Notes: generated by a model from the sequence alone, not told the origin. A stretch of DNA of 64,000 nt from Lentilactobacillus diolivorans DSM 14421 (GCF_001434255.1 NZ_AZEY01000098.1:62001-126000); one strand, 5' to 3'. Counted from the stretch's first letter, positions 37,196 to 46,706 are shown. Numbers and translations are program-made.

Positions 37196-37505
37196 AAGTC
37201 ACTCCCTTCTTGTCGTTATTTTATGCCATTCGTTACTCTGCATAAAGAAATAACCACTTTTATATTTGAGGATAAAAGTTGAGAAGCCGATTTTGATATG
37301 TGCAGAATTTTCTTCGTTTATTTGAATAAAATCGAACTGATAATTCATGATTTGGAGAAAGCGACTTTCTGTTGCACCCACAATATATTGTGCCATAAAT
37401 GTACATAACACATATATATTGTATTTCAAGGCTTTCTTTTATTCTTTTATGAGATAAACTAAAGGGTAGTGAAATCGAATAAATAAGCAGAAAGCGGTGG
37501 GCGAA

Positions 37506-38272
37506 ATGGCTTCAGCAACATCATTATCAGAGGAACGAATAGCAAGGTTACCAAAATATGCCGGTGTTAAAGTTGCCACATCCCTATTTGATTGGCATCA
37601 GCTTGGTGAGACTTCCTGGAATTGGAATGTTAATCCAGCCGCCATGCAGGAATTAGCGTCTGTTGGTGGCCGGATTCCGTCATTCTCCGGTCATTTGTCA
37701 GATAAGACAATTCTCAAGTTGTTGGCCGCTCAAATGGAAAAAAGTAATCGGCGTTCGGCTTTATTGGCTCATTATCAACAGGCAATTAATTGCATTGCAG
37801 TGCAGTGCTTGTTCCTGATAATGTCCGGTTGCATCACAAGTTGAACTTAACTATTGATGCGGATAGCAGCCACCCGGAAGCTTTAACAGTAGTCACGGTG
37901 ATGGGAAGCAATAGTAGGCTCAGTTTAAATCAAGACATTGAAGTGAGTGGCATGGCGAACTGTGTCAGTGTCATTGTTGATGGTACGGTCGGCACGAGTA
38001 GTCAGTTAAATGCGACGACGATTGTCAGAAGTCACCAGCAGGTTGATATGACAATTGTCGCCAATCAAGAATTATCAGCCAAAGCATCCAATAATTGGTC
38101 AGTCATGGCAGCCACAAAGGGTGCGTTATTAGGAGATGTTAAAGTTAACTTGAACCAAACGGGCAGTCGAGCTGAACTGAGTACATTGGGAATCAGTGAA
38201 GATCAAGAGGTTGGTCTACCGACAGAAGTGAACCATTTGGCACCGCATACGGTTAGCAAGGTAAATGTTTAG
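37506..38272 (+). pseudogene. Frameshifted, truncated SufD/SufB-family gene
   Basis: Two frames, 37506-37844 and the continuation from about 37800 to 38272, together give a SufD-like protein of about 255 residues. The second part (VLVPDNVRLHHKLNLTIDAD...SNSRLSLNQDIEV...SGMANC) aligns with the beta-helix core of the local SufD (YVPANVEVTEPINLLQVQD...GANSRFKVL) and stops where SufD continues with NYGRHSEG. A TGCAGTGCAGTGC duplication marks the frameshift near 37795. The C-terminal half that meets SufC is missing, so it could not build the scaffold even if read through. It may be a lactobacillar stand-alone SufD-like gene that has decayed. Confidence 0.72.
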
Positions 38273-38328
38273 ACGATCTAATCAGACCATTTATTTGTGA
38301 TATTCTGTGGAGCGAAGAAAAAATGGAA

Positions 38329-38389
38329 AAGGCGAGACGGTGATAGATGGGGGATTTCCCCCACCTGTCACTGTCTCGCTTTTTTTTAT
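38329..38389. terminator. Strong bidirectional terminator
   Basis: AAGGCGAGACGGTGATAG...CTGTCACTGTCTCGC with GTGGGGGATTTCCCCCAC-like tip and an eight-base T run; it serves the DHA2 gene on the minus strand as well. Confidence 0.85.
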
Positions 38390-38404
38390 TTCAAAATGTG
38401 ATGA

Positions 38405-40108
38405 TTATTTAAGATAGTTCCGTTTTCGTTCAAATAAGAGACTGGCAAGTGCTGCAATAACAGCAAATGGAAGTGCCGTTTTATACAGTTTCATAAAGGC
38501 GTTTGTCATGTTTTGCTTAGTGTTGGACTTGATTACTTTTGCAATTGCGCTAATTTGAAGATTTTGTTTTGCGACCGTCTTTTTGACAAGTTTTGCAATT
38601 TTGGTGTGAATCAAGGCTTTTTGTTTTTTTGGCATCATTTTAGCATTTGGAATTTTGGCAATGGCTTGTTGATAATTGGATTGAATGAGTTGGCTGGTCT
38701 TTTTAGGCGTGATGCCCTGAGCACTATTTGAATCAGTTGTCTTACCATTGTCTGAGATGGCTTTTTTGACGTTAGCTGCGACATCGGTTTTTGCTTTGGT
38801 AGATAGCTGAGTGGTCTCAATTTGGGTGTTGGCTTGAGTGATGGACTGACTTCTTGCAGTAGCCAAGTTCGCGGTTAGAGCAGAAACAAAGATGGCGACT
38901 GCAAGTAACGTGCCAACTTGGCGAAACACGCCAAGGACGCTTTGGGAGGCGGAAAGGAGTTTTCCAGTAAAATTTGAAGCGCCCAAAACAACGAGGGGAC
39001 CGGCGATAATGCCAAAACCACCACCAATTAACACTAGACTAATTATTGTTTGACCATAGTTTGCCGGATTGATAACTGAAAGGACAATGTAGCCGATGAT
39101 TATTTGAAGAAAGCCTACCGAAACTAGTAACCGAGGCCCAATTTTATCGTTTAATAAACCGCCAATTGGTGAAAAAATAAAAATCATGAGTGATGTTGGC
39201 GTAATCATAAAGGCAGCAATAAGCTCTGATTTATTAAGAATATTCGTGAAAAAAGTGGGCATGATGACCAAGACCGCGACTAAGAAAATTTCTGTTAAAA
39301 CGGTGACAAGAGAAGCGCCGGTGAATTGACGGCTTTTGAATAGCGTTAATGGGACCATCGGATCTTTGGTAAAATGTTCAGCGACAATAAAACCAATCAG
39401 AGAAATAACAGCCGCTATAAATAATCCAACGATAATATGGCTGGACCATCCCCAGTCATTGCCTTTAACTAAGGCCAAAGTTAAGCTGAATAATGTGCCC
39501 ATTGAAAATAACATGCCCCAGAGATCGATCTTGGCCTTAAATTGGTGTTCGTTTTTTAACGGTAGTAGGACAACACATAGAATTAGAACGATTAAAATGA
39601 GTGGCAGGTTGATCAGGAAGACGTAGCGCCAACCCAGATATTGAGTGACAACACCACCAATGGTCGGGCCAAAGGCTGAGGCGAATCCTTGGGTTACACC
39701 CAGTGCGGCTAGAATGCCTGTTCGATGTTTCACGTCGGCTGTTGAAATACCGATAGTCATGCTTGCGGGAAAGATAATTGCAGCGCCCAGACTTTGGATA
39801 CCTCGACCGGTGATTAAGAATCCGGCACGATTAGCTGATCCGGATAGTAGAGATCCCAGTGCGAAAAGAATTAAACCAAATACGTACATCTTATTTCGTC
39901 CCACAATGTCGGCAATTCGACCAAATGGAATAGTAAAAACCGCAAATGTGATTGTGTAGATATTTAAAGCCCATGATAAGTTCCCCAAGTTTACCTTGAG
40001 GTCGCTCTGAATGGCTGGCAACGCAATATTCATAACAGTTGTATCCAGCATACATAAGAAGATACCGATCATCATGGAAAAGATAATGAGTTTTTGTTTT
40101 TTGTGCAT
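38405..40108 (-). CDS. MFS efflux transporter, DHA2 (EmrB/QacA) family
   Basis: 567 residues from the ATG at 40108 (GGGAGA ribosome site). Fourteen helices, DHA2 markers LDTTVMNIALPAIQSDL in helix 1, GRIADIVGRNKMY loop, and the antiporter motif ALGVTQGFASAFGPTIGG. A long loop between the last helices (about 435-540, rich in Lys, Gln and Thr, NTQIETTQLSTKAKTD) is like those of LmrB or YhgE-type fusions. It pumps out drugs or lipophilic compounds with proton antiport. A divergent TetR gene 140 bases away is its likely repressor. Confidence 0.9.
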   Translation of the reverse strand: MHKKQKLIIFSMMIGIFLCMLDTTVMNIALPAIQSDLKVNLGNLSWALNIYTITFAVFTIPFGRIADIVGRNKMYVFGLILFALGSLLSGSANRAGFLITGRGIQSLGAAIIFPASMTIGISTADVKHRTGILAALGVTQGFASAFGPTIGGVVTQYLGWRYVFLINLPLILIVLILCVVLLPLKNEHQFKAKIDLWGMLFSMGTLFSLTLALVKGNDWGWSSHIIVGLFIAAVISLIGFIVAEHFTKDPMVPLTLFKSRQFTGASLVTVLTEIFLVAVLVIMPTFFTNILNKSELIAAFMITPTSLMIFIFSPIGGLLNDKIGPRLLVSVGFLQIIIGYIVLSVINPANYGQTIISLVLIGGGFGIIAGPLVVLGASNFTGKLLSASQSVLGVFRQVGTLLAVAIFVSALTANLATARSQSITQANTQIETTQLSTKAKTDVAANVKKAISDNGKTTDSNSAQGITPKKTSQLIQSNYQQAIAKIPNAKMMPKKQKALIHTKIAKLVKKTVAKQNLQISAIAKVIKSNTKQNMTNAFMKLYKTALPFAVIAALASLLFERKRNYLK

Positions 40109-40248
40109 AAGATTTTCTCCCTGTAAAGTAAGTATGGTTAAGCGGAGAATGACGTTATCTGTCTTTGACCCTCGCTTGCTTTCATACATTAACATGCTGT
40201 ATCCTTATCAGAAATAAATAGGTTACAAAAGGGAGGGAATTGTAAACC

Positions 40249-40758
40249 ATGTCTCCACACGAAGTTAAAGAACAAAAACTAACAGCGACATTTAAGGCAT
40301 TAATAAAGTTACTAAAATCAAAGCGGTTTGAGGATATTTCAATCACGGAGTTGACTCGAACGGCCGGTGTATCGCGGACTTATTACTATCGTAATTTTAA
40401 AACATTGGATGATGTGATATCAGCTTATGAAATGCTGAGGATTATTCAGTATCTTCGGCAGTTACCAAATAATCCCGTAAAATTAACTTTCGAGACGATG
40501 ATGACCCACTATTTTCAATTAGTTGCCGATGATGCGGATGATCAGCTTACTTTAATTGCTGCTGGTAAGGAACAAGTGATTATTAAGGCGTTTAATACGT
40601 CTTATCATTATTTGCAAAAAGATAATGTTGAGCAAATTGATGAATATGACTATGATTTCCTATCCGGAGCGGTTGTTAATGTTTCAATTCACTGGTTGAA
40701 AAATGGCATGGTTGAATCGGCCGAACTAATGGGGAAAAAGATTCGGCAGTTCCTGTAG
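40249..40758 (+). CDS. TetR/AcrR-family regulator, divergent from the DHA2 pump
   Basis: 169 residues. The N-terminal helix-turn-helix reads KRFEDISITELTRTAGVSRTYYYRNFKTLDDV, the standard TetR signature. The C-terminal ligand domain is unassigned. It faces the DHA2 transporter gene, and such pairs are usually repressor and efflux target. The ATG is preceded by AAGGGAGGG. The 140-base shared promoter region lies at 40109-40248; no perfect dyad was identified by eye. Confidence 0.88.
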   Translation: MSPHEVKEQKLTATFKALIKLLKSKRFEDISITELTRTAGVSRTYYYRNFKTLDDVISAYEMLRIIQYLRQLPNNPVKLTFETMMTHYFQLVADDADDQLTLIAAGKEQVIIKAFNTSYHYLQKDNVEQIDEYDYDFLSGAVVNVSIHWLKNGMVESAELMGKKIRQFL

Positions 40759-40921
40759 TTGCTAATTCTCTTATTAAAAATAGAAGAGTTAGCCGTTACT
40801 TATCAGCTGTCGTTGACCTGATTTTTGAGTATAATAAATTGTGCTAAACGTTTTCGGCTTATTTAGAGTGACCATTAGCCATTGTTTTGACAGATCAACC
40901 GAGGGGAGTTTGATTATTACC

Positions 40922-41371
40922 ATGACCTTTTACACCTATAATTATTTGCACGCGACTCAGCACACTTGGCAGTACGCGCGGGTAATTGTGATCAGTATTT
41001 TAGTCGTTATCTTTATTCTATTCATGCTTCATTATCTACGAAACAAAATGGATATTAAATATAAAGACCTAAGTGTGATTATCGCAACGTTGCTTTTATT
41101 AATTTTGGGGATGCAGTATGACGATTACAGCAACATCAAGTCATCGTCGCAGCAGACCGGCCAGATGACAACTTTAGTTAAGGAAGTTGCCAAACGGTTG
41201 GATGTCCAGACAGATGAAGTAAGCGTGAATGCCACGTCTCAAAATCAAAACTTGTTGGTAAAGACGCCAAAGGGGTACTATCGAGTTGATTTTAATACTG
41301 ATGGCAGCCAGTTTGTTCTTGAAAAGGTGGATTTACACCAGGCAAATAATATTCAAGTGGAGGATAAATAA
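40922..41371 (+). CDS. DUF3290-family membrane protein
   Basis: 149 residues with two N-terminal helices (about 18-40 and 50-62) and an outer or cytoplasmic C-terminal domain (KEVAKRLDVQTDEVSVNAT...GYYRVDFN). DUF3290 proteins are found next to DUF421 proteins in lactobacilli, as here. The ATG at 40922 is 13 bases from GAGGGGAG; a TTG at 40910 is too close, so the start is a little uncertain. The stop overlaps the next start (TAATG). Function unknown. Confidence 0.82.
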   Translation: MTFYTYNYLHATQHTWQYARVIVISILVVIFILFMLHYLRNKMDIKYKDLSVIIATLLLLILGMQYDDYSNIKSSSQQTGQMTTLVKEVAKRLDVQTDEVSVNATSQNQNLLVKTPKGYYRVDFNTDGSQFVLEKVDLHQANNIQVEDK

Positions 41372-42003
41372 TGTTTACATATTCAGATGTCACAATGAAG
41401 TTAATTGTTGGATTTGCATTTATCACCGTCCTGATTAACTTGACCGGAAAGGGAAATCTCGCGCCAACTTCGGCAATGGACCAGCTGCAAAACTATGTCC
41501 TTGGTGGCATTATCGGTGGTGTGCTCTATAACCCGGCAATTACAATGGCCCAATTTGTGGTTGTTTTGCTGCTTTGGTCATTGTTGATTTTGGTGACTCG
41601 CTATTTAAAAACTCATATTCACTGGTTTGGCAAGTTTGTTGAAGGTGAGCCGATTACAATTGTTCGAAACGGCGAACTGTTGGTTGAAAATTGTTTAAGA
41701 GCTAATTTATCAGCCAAGGATGTTGATTTTAAATTGCGAACGGCTGGTGTTTATGACTTTTCAGAGGTTAAACGGGCAATTGTGGAACAAAACGGTTCGC
41801 TAACAGTTTTGCGTCATGGTGACGGTAGTATTCGCTACCCGGTCATTGTCGACGGTCAGATTGATCCCGATGTCCTTGATATTATGGAAAAAGACGAAGA
41901 CTGGTTGATGAGGATGTTGAAGCAACAGGGAATCGATAATGTTAAGGATGTCTATATGGCAACTTACCGGGATAATAAGATGACAATTGTGAGTTATAAA
42001 TAA
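41371..42003 (+). CDS. DUF421/YetF-family membrane protein
   Basis: 210 residues: three N-terminal helices (about 7-24, 40-56, 60-75) and the cytoplasmic DUF421 domain with GEPITIVRNGELLVENCLRANLSAKDVDFKLRTAGVYDFSEVKRAIVEQNGSLTVL. Proteins of this family resemble Bacillus YetF and YdfS; a link to spore or stress membranes exists there, but no general function is established. It is translationally coupled to the DUF3290 gene, which suggests a complex. Confidence 0.88.
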   Translation: MFTYSDVTMKLIVGFAFITVLINLTGKGNLAPTSAMDQLQNYVLGGIIGGVLYNPAITMAQFVVVLLLWSLLILVTRYLKTHIHWFGKFVEGEPITIVRNGELLVENCLRANLSAKDVDFKLRTAGVYDFSEVKRAIVEQNGSLTVLRHGDGSIRYPVIVDGQIDPDVLDIMEKDEDWLMRMLKQQGIDNVKDVYMATYRDNKMTIVSYK

Positions 42004-42483
42004 AGATTCGTTTGGATAAGCATTGCCAATTAAGCCATTTTAAGCGGTCATCAACAATAGATAAAAAATCAGACCCTCAATTTAGAATCCTGAAGTTTAC
42101 TAAGCTGACTTTCCGTTACATTTCTTCAAAGTTCCACATGAAACATTGCTTGAATCAGTTATTTTTCAATGGATTAGCTTATTTTTCCAAACTAACAGGC
42201 TGATCCCTTTTTGCTTGACCGGCTTGTTATAAAATCTAACACTACGAAAATTTGAAGTTGAAGTGAGACCTAAGAAAAACTGTATGAATAAACAATGAAA
42301 GCGATAGAAATGATTGAGTATTGACGTGAAGATGTCATAAACGTATTTTTATGCAAATTTTCTTGGTTGAACACATTGACTTCTCATCATTTTGTTATAT
42401 GATTAAGTTTAACTTTTAGCAAGATCGTTGGAAGTCAATTCGGTGTTGATTTATCAACAAACTAAACTCTCGGAGGTAGTAAA
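42004..42483 (+). promoter_or_regulatory. Gene-free region with the aminotransferase promoter
   Basis: TTGACT (42376-42381), 16-base spacer, TATGAT (42398-42403), about 80 bases before the ATG. The rest is AT-rich, without repeats or a convincing gene; a weak hairpin near 42195-42230 (AACAGGC / GCTTGTT) might end the DUF421 transcript. Confidence 0.55.
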
Positions 42484-43656
42484 ATGGAATTAGATGAAAT
42501 TAATCCAAACGTGTTAAATGTCAAACCATCTGCCATGCGAAAATTTGATCATGATATTAGTTCAGATCCTCAAATCGTTAAGTTAACGCTGGGCGAACCA
42601 AACTTTAATGTTCCAGAGCATATTAAAAAAGCAGCTCATGAGGCCATTGATAAAAACGAATCTCATTATGCGTACTATTGGGGTGTTGAAGAGCTTCGCG
42701 AAGCAGCATCTAATTACTACCGAGATAAATTTGGCTACCATTACACGAAGGATCAAATTGTGGTTACGGTTGGCGCAACTGAAGCTTTATCGTCAACGGT
42801 TAAGACTTTGTTTAAACCTGGCGATGCTGTTATTTTACCAACGCCGGCTTACCCACTCTATAACGCGCTATTAACATTAAACGATTTAAAGACGATCTTA
42901 ATTGATACGAGTGATTCTGGATTTGTATTAACCCCGGAAAAAGTGCAACAGGCGATTTCTGATTATCCCGATTACAATATTAAAGGGTTGATTTTGACTG
43001 ATCCCAACAATCCAACCGGTGTGGCTTACACGCAAGAGCAGATTGAAAATTTGGCACCTGTCTTAAAAGACAATGGTATCTGGGTGATTAGTGATGAAAT
43101 TTATGGTGAACTGACTTATGGTCAAGCACACTATTCGATTTCGAAGCTATTGCCGGATCAAACCATTGTGATTAATGGTTTATCCAAGTCACACGCAATG
43201 ACCGGCTGGCGGATTGGTTTTGTTTTTGGCCCAACTGGGTTTATTGATCAAATTGCCAAGGTGCACCAATTTACGGTCACGACACCAACTTCAATTGTTC
43301 AATATGCATCGATTGAGGCACTGACAAATGGTCAAAACGATGCGGCAGCGATGAGAAAAGAATATCTGAAGCGGCGGGACTTTGTCGCAAAAGAGATGAA
43401 AGAAGCCGGTTTTGATGTTGTCCATCCCGGTGGGGCATTCTACGTCTTTGCCAAGATTCCGGCTGGATTGCATATGGATAGTTGGGATTTTGTGAAGACA
43501 TTAGCCAAGGAATATCATATCGGCTTAATGCCTGGGGATGCTTTTGGCGATAACGCGTATATCCGAATTAGTTATGCTGCTAGTGATGAAGCATTAAGTA
43601 CCGCAATGAAAGCCATTAAACAGATGGTAAAAGATAAGACAAAGGAAAAAGTATAG
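42484..43656 (+). CDS. PLP-dependent class I/II aminotransferase
   Basis: 390 residues, fold type I. PLP lysine K235 (NGLSKSHAMTGWRIGF), the NNPTG motif (DPNNPTGVAYT), GATEALSSTVKTLFKPGD and the C-terminal YIRISYAAS with the arginine that binds the carboxylate. It most resembles the PatA/AraT group acting on aromatic amino acids, lysine-pathway intermediates or similar; the substrate cannot be settled by reading. GGAGG precedes the ATG. Single-gene unit with its own promoter and terminator. Confidence 0.92.
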   Translation: MELDEINPNVLNVKPSAMRKFDHDISSDPQIVKLTLGEPNFNVPEHIKKAAHEAIDKNESHYAYYWGVEELREAASNYYRDKFGYHYTKDQIVVTVGATEALSSTVKTLFKPGDAVILPTPAYPLYNALLTLNDLKTILIDTSDSGFVLTPEKVQQAISDYPDYNIKGLILTDPNNPTGVAYTQEQIENLAPVLKDNGIWVISDEIYGELTYGQAHYSISKLLPDQTIVINGLSKSHAMTGWRIGFVFGPTGFIDQIAKVHQFTVTTPTSIVQYASIEALTNGQNDAAAMRKEYLKRRDFVAKEMKEAGFDVVHPGGAFYVFAKIPAGLHMDSWDFVKTLAKEYHIGLMPGDAFGDNAYIRISYAASDEALSTAMKAIKQMVKDKTKEKV

Positions 43657-43693
43657 GATTCCAGTCATTATAAAATCAACTTACCTTTAGAAA

Positions 43694-43746
43694 AAAAGAC
43701 CGTTGCAGTTGATGTCAGTTTGTGACACTCACTGCAACGGTCTTTT
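43694..43746 (+). terminator. Terminator of the aminotransferase gene
   Basis: AAAAGACCGTTGCAGT pairs with ACTGCAACGGTCTTTT; loop of about 20 bases. Confidence 0.85.
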
Positions 43747-43829
43747 AAAATATTAAAAATTAATGGTGGACGGGTACATGGGACTGTTGATAAGGTACAT
43801 GTGATGAAACAGGCCTTAGAGATACGTTA

Positions 43830-43997
43830 ATTGGAAAAATGTATTGGGATGGAACCGATTTTGATCAAACCCCTATTCTCAATAATGATTGGACACAGTC
43901 GTTAACAGAAATTGAGAATTTGCAAATCTTCGGTGATGAATTGTATATTACGGTGACTCAGCATCAAAGCCCAACGAAAGTTACGTATATCGAGTAG
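43830..43997 (+). pseudogene. 3' remnant of an unknown secreted or surface protein gene
   Basis: A 55-codon open end (IGKMYWDGTDFDQTPILNND ... QIFGDELYITVTQHQSPTK ... IE then TAG) with coding-like composition. It lacks a start and ribosome site, and reads like the C-terminus of a larger protein. The upstream 80 bases give no continuation. A terminator follows. Probably the tail of a deleted gene; origin unknown. Confidence 0.45.
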
Positions 43998-44037
43998 ACA
44001 AATCTGATTTTTAACTATTACTTTTAGCTTTTAATCC

Positions 44038-44082
44038 AAAGAAGCCAGAAATGGACTGTTTATCCATTCCTGGCTTCTTTGT
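44038..44082. terminator. Bidirectional terminator
   Basis: AAAGAAGCCAGAAATGG pairs with CCATTCCTGGCTTCTTT; it ends the remnant and the converging secreted-protein gene region. Confidence 0.8.
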
Positions 44083-44161
44083 TTTGTAATAAAAAAGAAT
44101 TTCTAAATCGATTTTGTCACAAATAAATACATTTAAATCAAGATAAAACTAATAATGGCGA

Positions 44162-44920
44162 TTAGTTCTTTGGTGGCATTAATATTAATGCACCAGATCC
44201 GTAATAGCTGCTTGAGTATGGATAAGCATAGATCCCCATTCGCCAATTTTGTAGATCATTAATTGACTTTCCCAGTTTGGTTTGCAAAGCATTTGTGATT
44301 GCGGTTTTTACGTAAGGGCCATAGTTTTGTGGGCTTTGAAGGAGAGGATTGACTGATTGATCATCAAAGATAACCAGTTTGTGTTGTGGCCCTAATACAC
44401 GGTCTAGCATGTTAGAATATTCGTCGAAATCATCGCCCGTTATATTCTCACCATAGGCGTTGGCTAGTGATTGAAGCTGTTGATCGGATTCTAATCCAGG
44501 GAGTTGATTAATAAGTTGTTGCTCTAATTCAGCGGAATTATTTAGGCTGCGAGCAGGGTTCCATCCCTTGGTTAAGTAGCCTCGATAAATATAGCCGTTA
44601 ACATTACCGATACTAGATACACGATAGAATATTTTACGTTTTGTGCCTTGTCTTAGTTCAACACTCTTTTCAAGCCAAAAACTAGTTCGAGGGTAATTTT
44701 TTAAATTATGAAGTCGCTTGGTATGATGCAGGTTCCACATGTATACATTACCCTTTTTATTGACATAATATGGCGTGGATAAAGCTGATCGTGAATGAGT
44801 GTAATCCCTGGTTTTAATCACCTGCCAGGCAGCCGCATCAGCAGGTTGTTGGTTGGCGATAAATCCTAAGCAACTTGTTAAACCACCTAATGTTAAAGCG
44901 ATTAAGAATGTTTTTTTCAT
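44162..44920 (-). CDS. Secreted protein with SLAP/GW-like region
   Basis: 252 residues from the ATG at 44920 (GAGATGAT upstream). A signal peptide (MKKTFLIALTLGGLTSCLG to ADAAA) precedes a mature protein. Residues 30-110 (YYVNKKGNVYMWNLHH...FYRVSSIGNVNGYIYRGYLTKG) look like the wall-binding segments in lactobacillar surface proteins: alternating aromatic strands with KGWxxxR-like ends. The C-terminal part (MLDRVLGPQHKLVIFDDQS ... GIYAYPYSSSYYGSGALIL) has no recognised domain. It is exported; a wall-associated role is inferred. Confidence 0.78.
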   Translation of the reverse strand: MKKTFLIALTLGGLTSCLGFIANQQPADAAAWQVIKTRDYTHSRSALSTPYYVNKKGNVYMWNLHHTKRLHNLKNYPRTSFWLEKSVELRQGTKRKIFYRVSSIGNVNGYIYRGYLTKGWNPARSLNNSAELEQQLINQLPGLESDQQLQSLANAYGENITGDDFDEYSNMLDRVLGPQHKLVIFDDQSVNPLLQSPQNYGPYVKTAITNALQTKLGKSINDLQNWRMGIYAYPYSSSYYGSGALILMPPKN

Positions 44921-44985
44921 TTCTATCATCTCAGCTTTCAAATCCATTATATCGCTAATTAAGGTGGTTATTCATTTTGGTTAGC

Positions 44986-45019
44986 AAAAACCGTTTCCCA
45001 GTTAAACGAGAAACGGTTT
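44986..45019 (-). terminator. Terminator downstream of the orphan antitoxin
   Basis: Minus-strand AACCGTTTC ... GAAACGGTT followed by TTTTTG. The stretch 45020-45228 holds no gene that I can support apart from the short overlapping frame noted under the antitoxin. Confidence 0.6.
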
Positions 45020-45228
45020 GGGATTTGATATTAACGATGGCGATTATTTATCTTATTTTAGACGATGATAATTGTGAGAACGTGTTTAAGGCTACGTATA
45101 TCAATTCTAGTCAAGTTCTCAATCGCCTCTAAGCTTGCCGATCATTCGTTATAATTACTTAGAACCAAAGTTGGTCGTCTTTTGCACCATTTTCTTGGAC
45201 AAAGGCAACATACAAGGTATCGAACGGC

Positions 45229-45528
45229 TTAGTAATCATGTCTTGGATCGTTAAACCAATCTTCTATTTTTTGGGGGGTATCTAAACGTTCTACAGGAGT
45301 ATTTTTTGAAAGCTGCTGGATTTCATAGGCATCTTTATCATCTTGATTCGGTGTTAAGTCAAATGGAATTCCGCCGGTGCTAATGACCTTTCGATAAAAG
45401 GCGTTGATCGCTGCGGTGGGAGTTAAACCGACCTTATTAAAGATATCTTCTGCTTGATTGGCAACGGTTTGATTAATACGAATTTGAATGAGCTGATTGG
45501 GTTCTTGTTTTTGGGGCTTAGGGTCCAT
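45229..45528 (-). CDS. RelB/DinJ-family antitoxin, apparently orphan
   Basis: 99 residues from the ATG at 45528 (AAAGGA 8 bases upstream). The ribbon-helix-helix N-terminus (IQIRINQTVANQAEDIFNKVGLTPTAAINAFYRKVISTGGIPFDL) is the classic DinJ pattern; the C-terminus (IEDWFNDPRHDY) would wrap a toxin. No YafQ/RelE toxin follows. Overlapping its stop is a 26-codon frame (ATG at 45239, ends QLWF) and then non-coding sequence, so the toxin seems lost. It could still repress its own promoter or neutralise a toxin elsewhere. Confidence 0.85.
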   Translation of the reverse strand: MDPKPQKQEPNQLIQIRINQTVANQAEDIFNKVGLTPTAAINAFYRKVISTGGIPFDLTPNQDDKDAYEIQQLSKNTPVERLDTPQKIEDWFNDPRHDY

Positions 45529-45673
45529 TACGAATATTCCTTTCATCTTTTATTTCCAAGACTATGATGTGTTATTGGTAACAAAATATGTTGCTGGTTT
45601 CCTGCCGATATGGAACCAGTTAAGCTGTTTAGAAAACAGTTTGCTCACTGATGATCATACAATACGTAAAGGA

Positions 45674-45949
45674 CTAAATGACCATCACCAAAAGTAATAT
45701 TAGAAAACAGATTTCAATAAAAGCCACAGAAAGGATACCACCGTCGTCATAAAATTTGCTGAAGACAATGCCACTTATTGTTTTGAAAATGCTGTATAGG
45801 AAGATGATGATATAAAGCCCAAGAATCACTCTACTGATCCCTTCGTTGACATCAAAAGCTGAAAGAATGCTAAATGACAAGATACAAAAGAAGTCCAGCA
45901 GTCCCCAAAGATAGATATTTTTGGAAGTTGGACGACTGATTTTATTCAT
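45674..45949 (-). CDS. Small three-helix membrane protein
   Basis: 91 residues from the ATG at 45949, with GGAGGAG at good spacing. Hydrophobic segments near 17-35, 43-63 and 72-90. It starts MNKISRPTSKNIYLWGLLDF. No family recognised. Neighbouring genes are the DinJ antitoxin (downstream, same strand) and a decayed small gene (opposite strand). Confidence 0.68.
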   Translation of the reverse strand: MNKISRPTSKNIYLWGLLDFFCILSFSILSAFDVNEGISRVILGLYIIIFLYSIFKTISGIVFSKFYDDGGILSVAFIEICFLILLLVMVI

Positions 45950-46249
45950 AGTGATCTCCTCCAAACTATTCGGTTACTTTTTCTTCAGAATATACCCATT
46001 GTGAAATATGTTCAAATAAATAGGTCTATAAATTGTCTATCTATTTGAAGAGGGGTTCTGAGCAATTAACGTTATTGGTCCGTCGAAAGTTATTGATTAA
46101 CTTTGTCACAATTTAAAGATTTGATAACCTTTTTGCTGAACTTGAATTAGAACCTGATCTATCCTGTAAAAGTTGTTAGACTGTGATTAACGATTGAGAA
46201 TATTTTGAGATTACAATTGAAGGATAAACAGAAGAGGGGGTTAATAGTC

Positions 46250-46624
46250 GTGCTTAAAAACGGCGAACATAAAAAGTTGAAACTTACATTAATAACATTA
46301 TTTGTTATTGCGGCTGGTGTCGTCTTTTTGTTTTTTTACATGGGCTTTAACGTGAAATATGATTTACGTTGTCAAGTTAACTCATACTTGGCAACCCCTA
46401 CAAAAAGGAATCACAGAATTCTAAAGAAGATATCCGCTAATTGAAGCACCTTTATTTTCTTAAAAAACGCTCCCGGTAACAAAGTTAGCAGCCTTTCAGA
46501 TGCGAAGGGTGGCGATTTCAACGATGAATACTTTGCCTGTTCAATTAACGATAAACAAACAGATTTAGTGATGACCAAGAAAAATGGATACTGGCATGTG
46601 ACATCAATTCAAGTATCCAGGTAA
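46250..46624 (+). pseudogene. Decayed small membrane-anchored protein gene
   Basis: A GTG start with GAGGGGG upstream opens a 64-codon frame having one helix (KLKLTLITLFVIAAGVVFLF) that stops at 46442-46444. From about 46460 another frame continues GNKVSSLSDAKGGDFNDEYF, then VMTKKNGYWHVTSIQVSR and a stop at 46622-46624. The second part is protein-like (N-terminal anchor plus a small outer domain would be natural), so a frameshift and possibly a stop split one gene. The original would be about 120 residues, unknown function. Confidence 0.5.
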
Positions 46625-46659
46625 CAAAAGTTGGAAAGTGATGAAATCAAATCAAAATT

Positions 46660-46706
46660 AGATCCGGCCAAAAACTGATTAAACAGTCTTAACCGGATCT
46701 AATTTT
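46660..46706. terminator. Bidirectional terminator
   Basis: AATTAGATCCGG pairs with CCGGATCTAATT; it serves the decayed gene and the converging S-layer-like gene. Confidence 0.8.

Noticed and set aside
37199-37429. 76-codon minus-strand frame just upstream of the four-helix protein
   Set aside because: No ribosome site before its TTG or internal ATGs; it is AT-rich promoter-like sequence. A real gene cannot be fully excluded.
42012-42203. 63-codon frame after the DUF421 gene
   Set aside because: No ribosome site and no protein-like pattern; probably chance.
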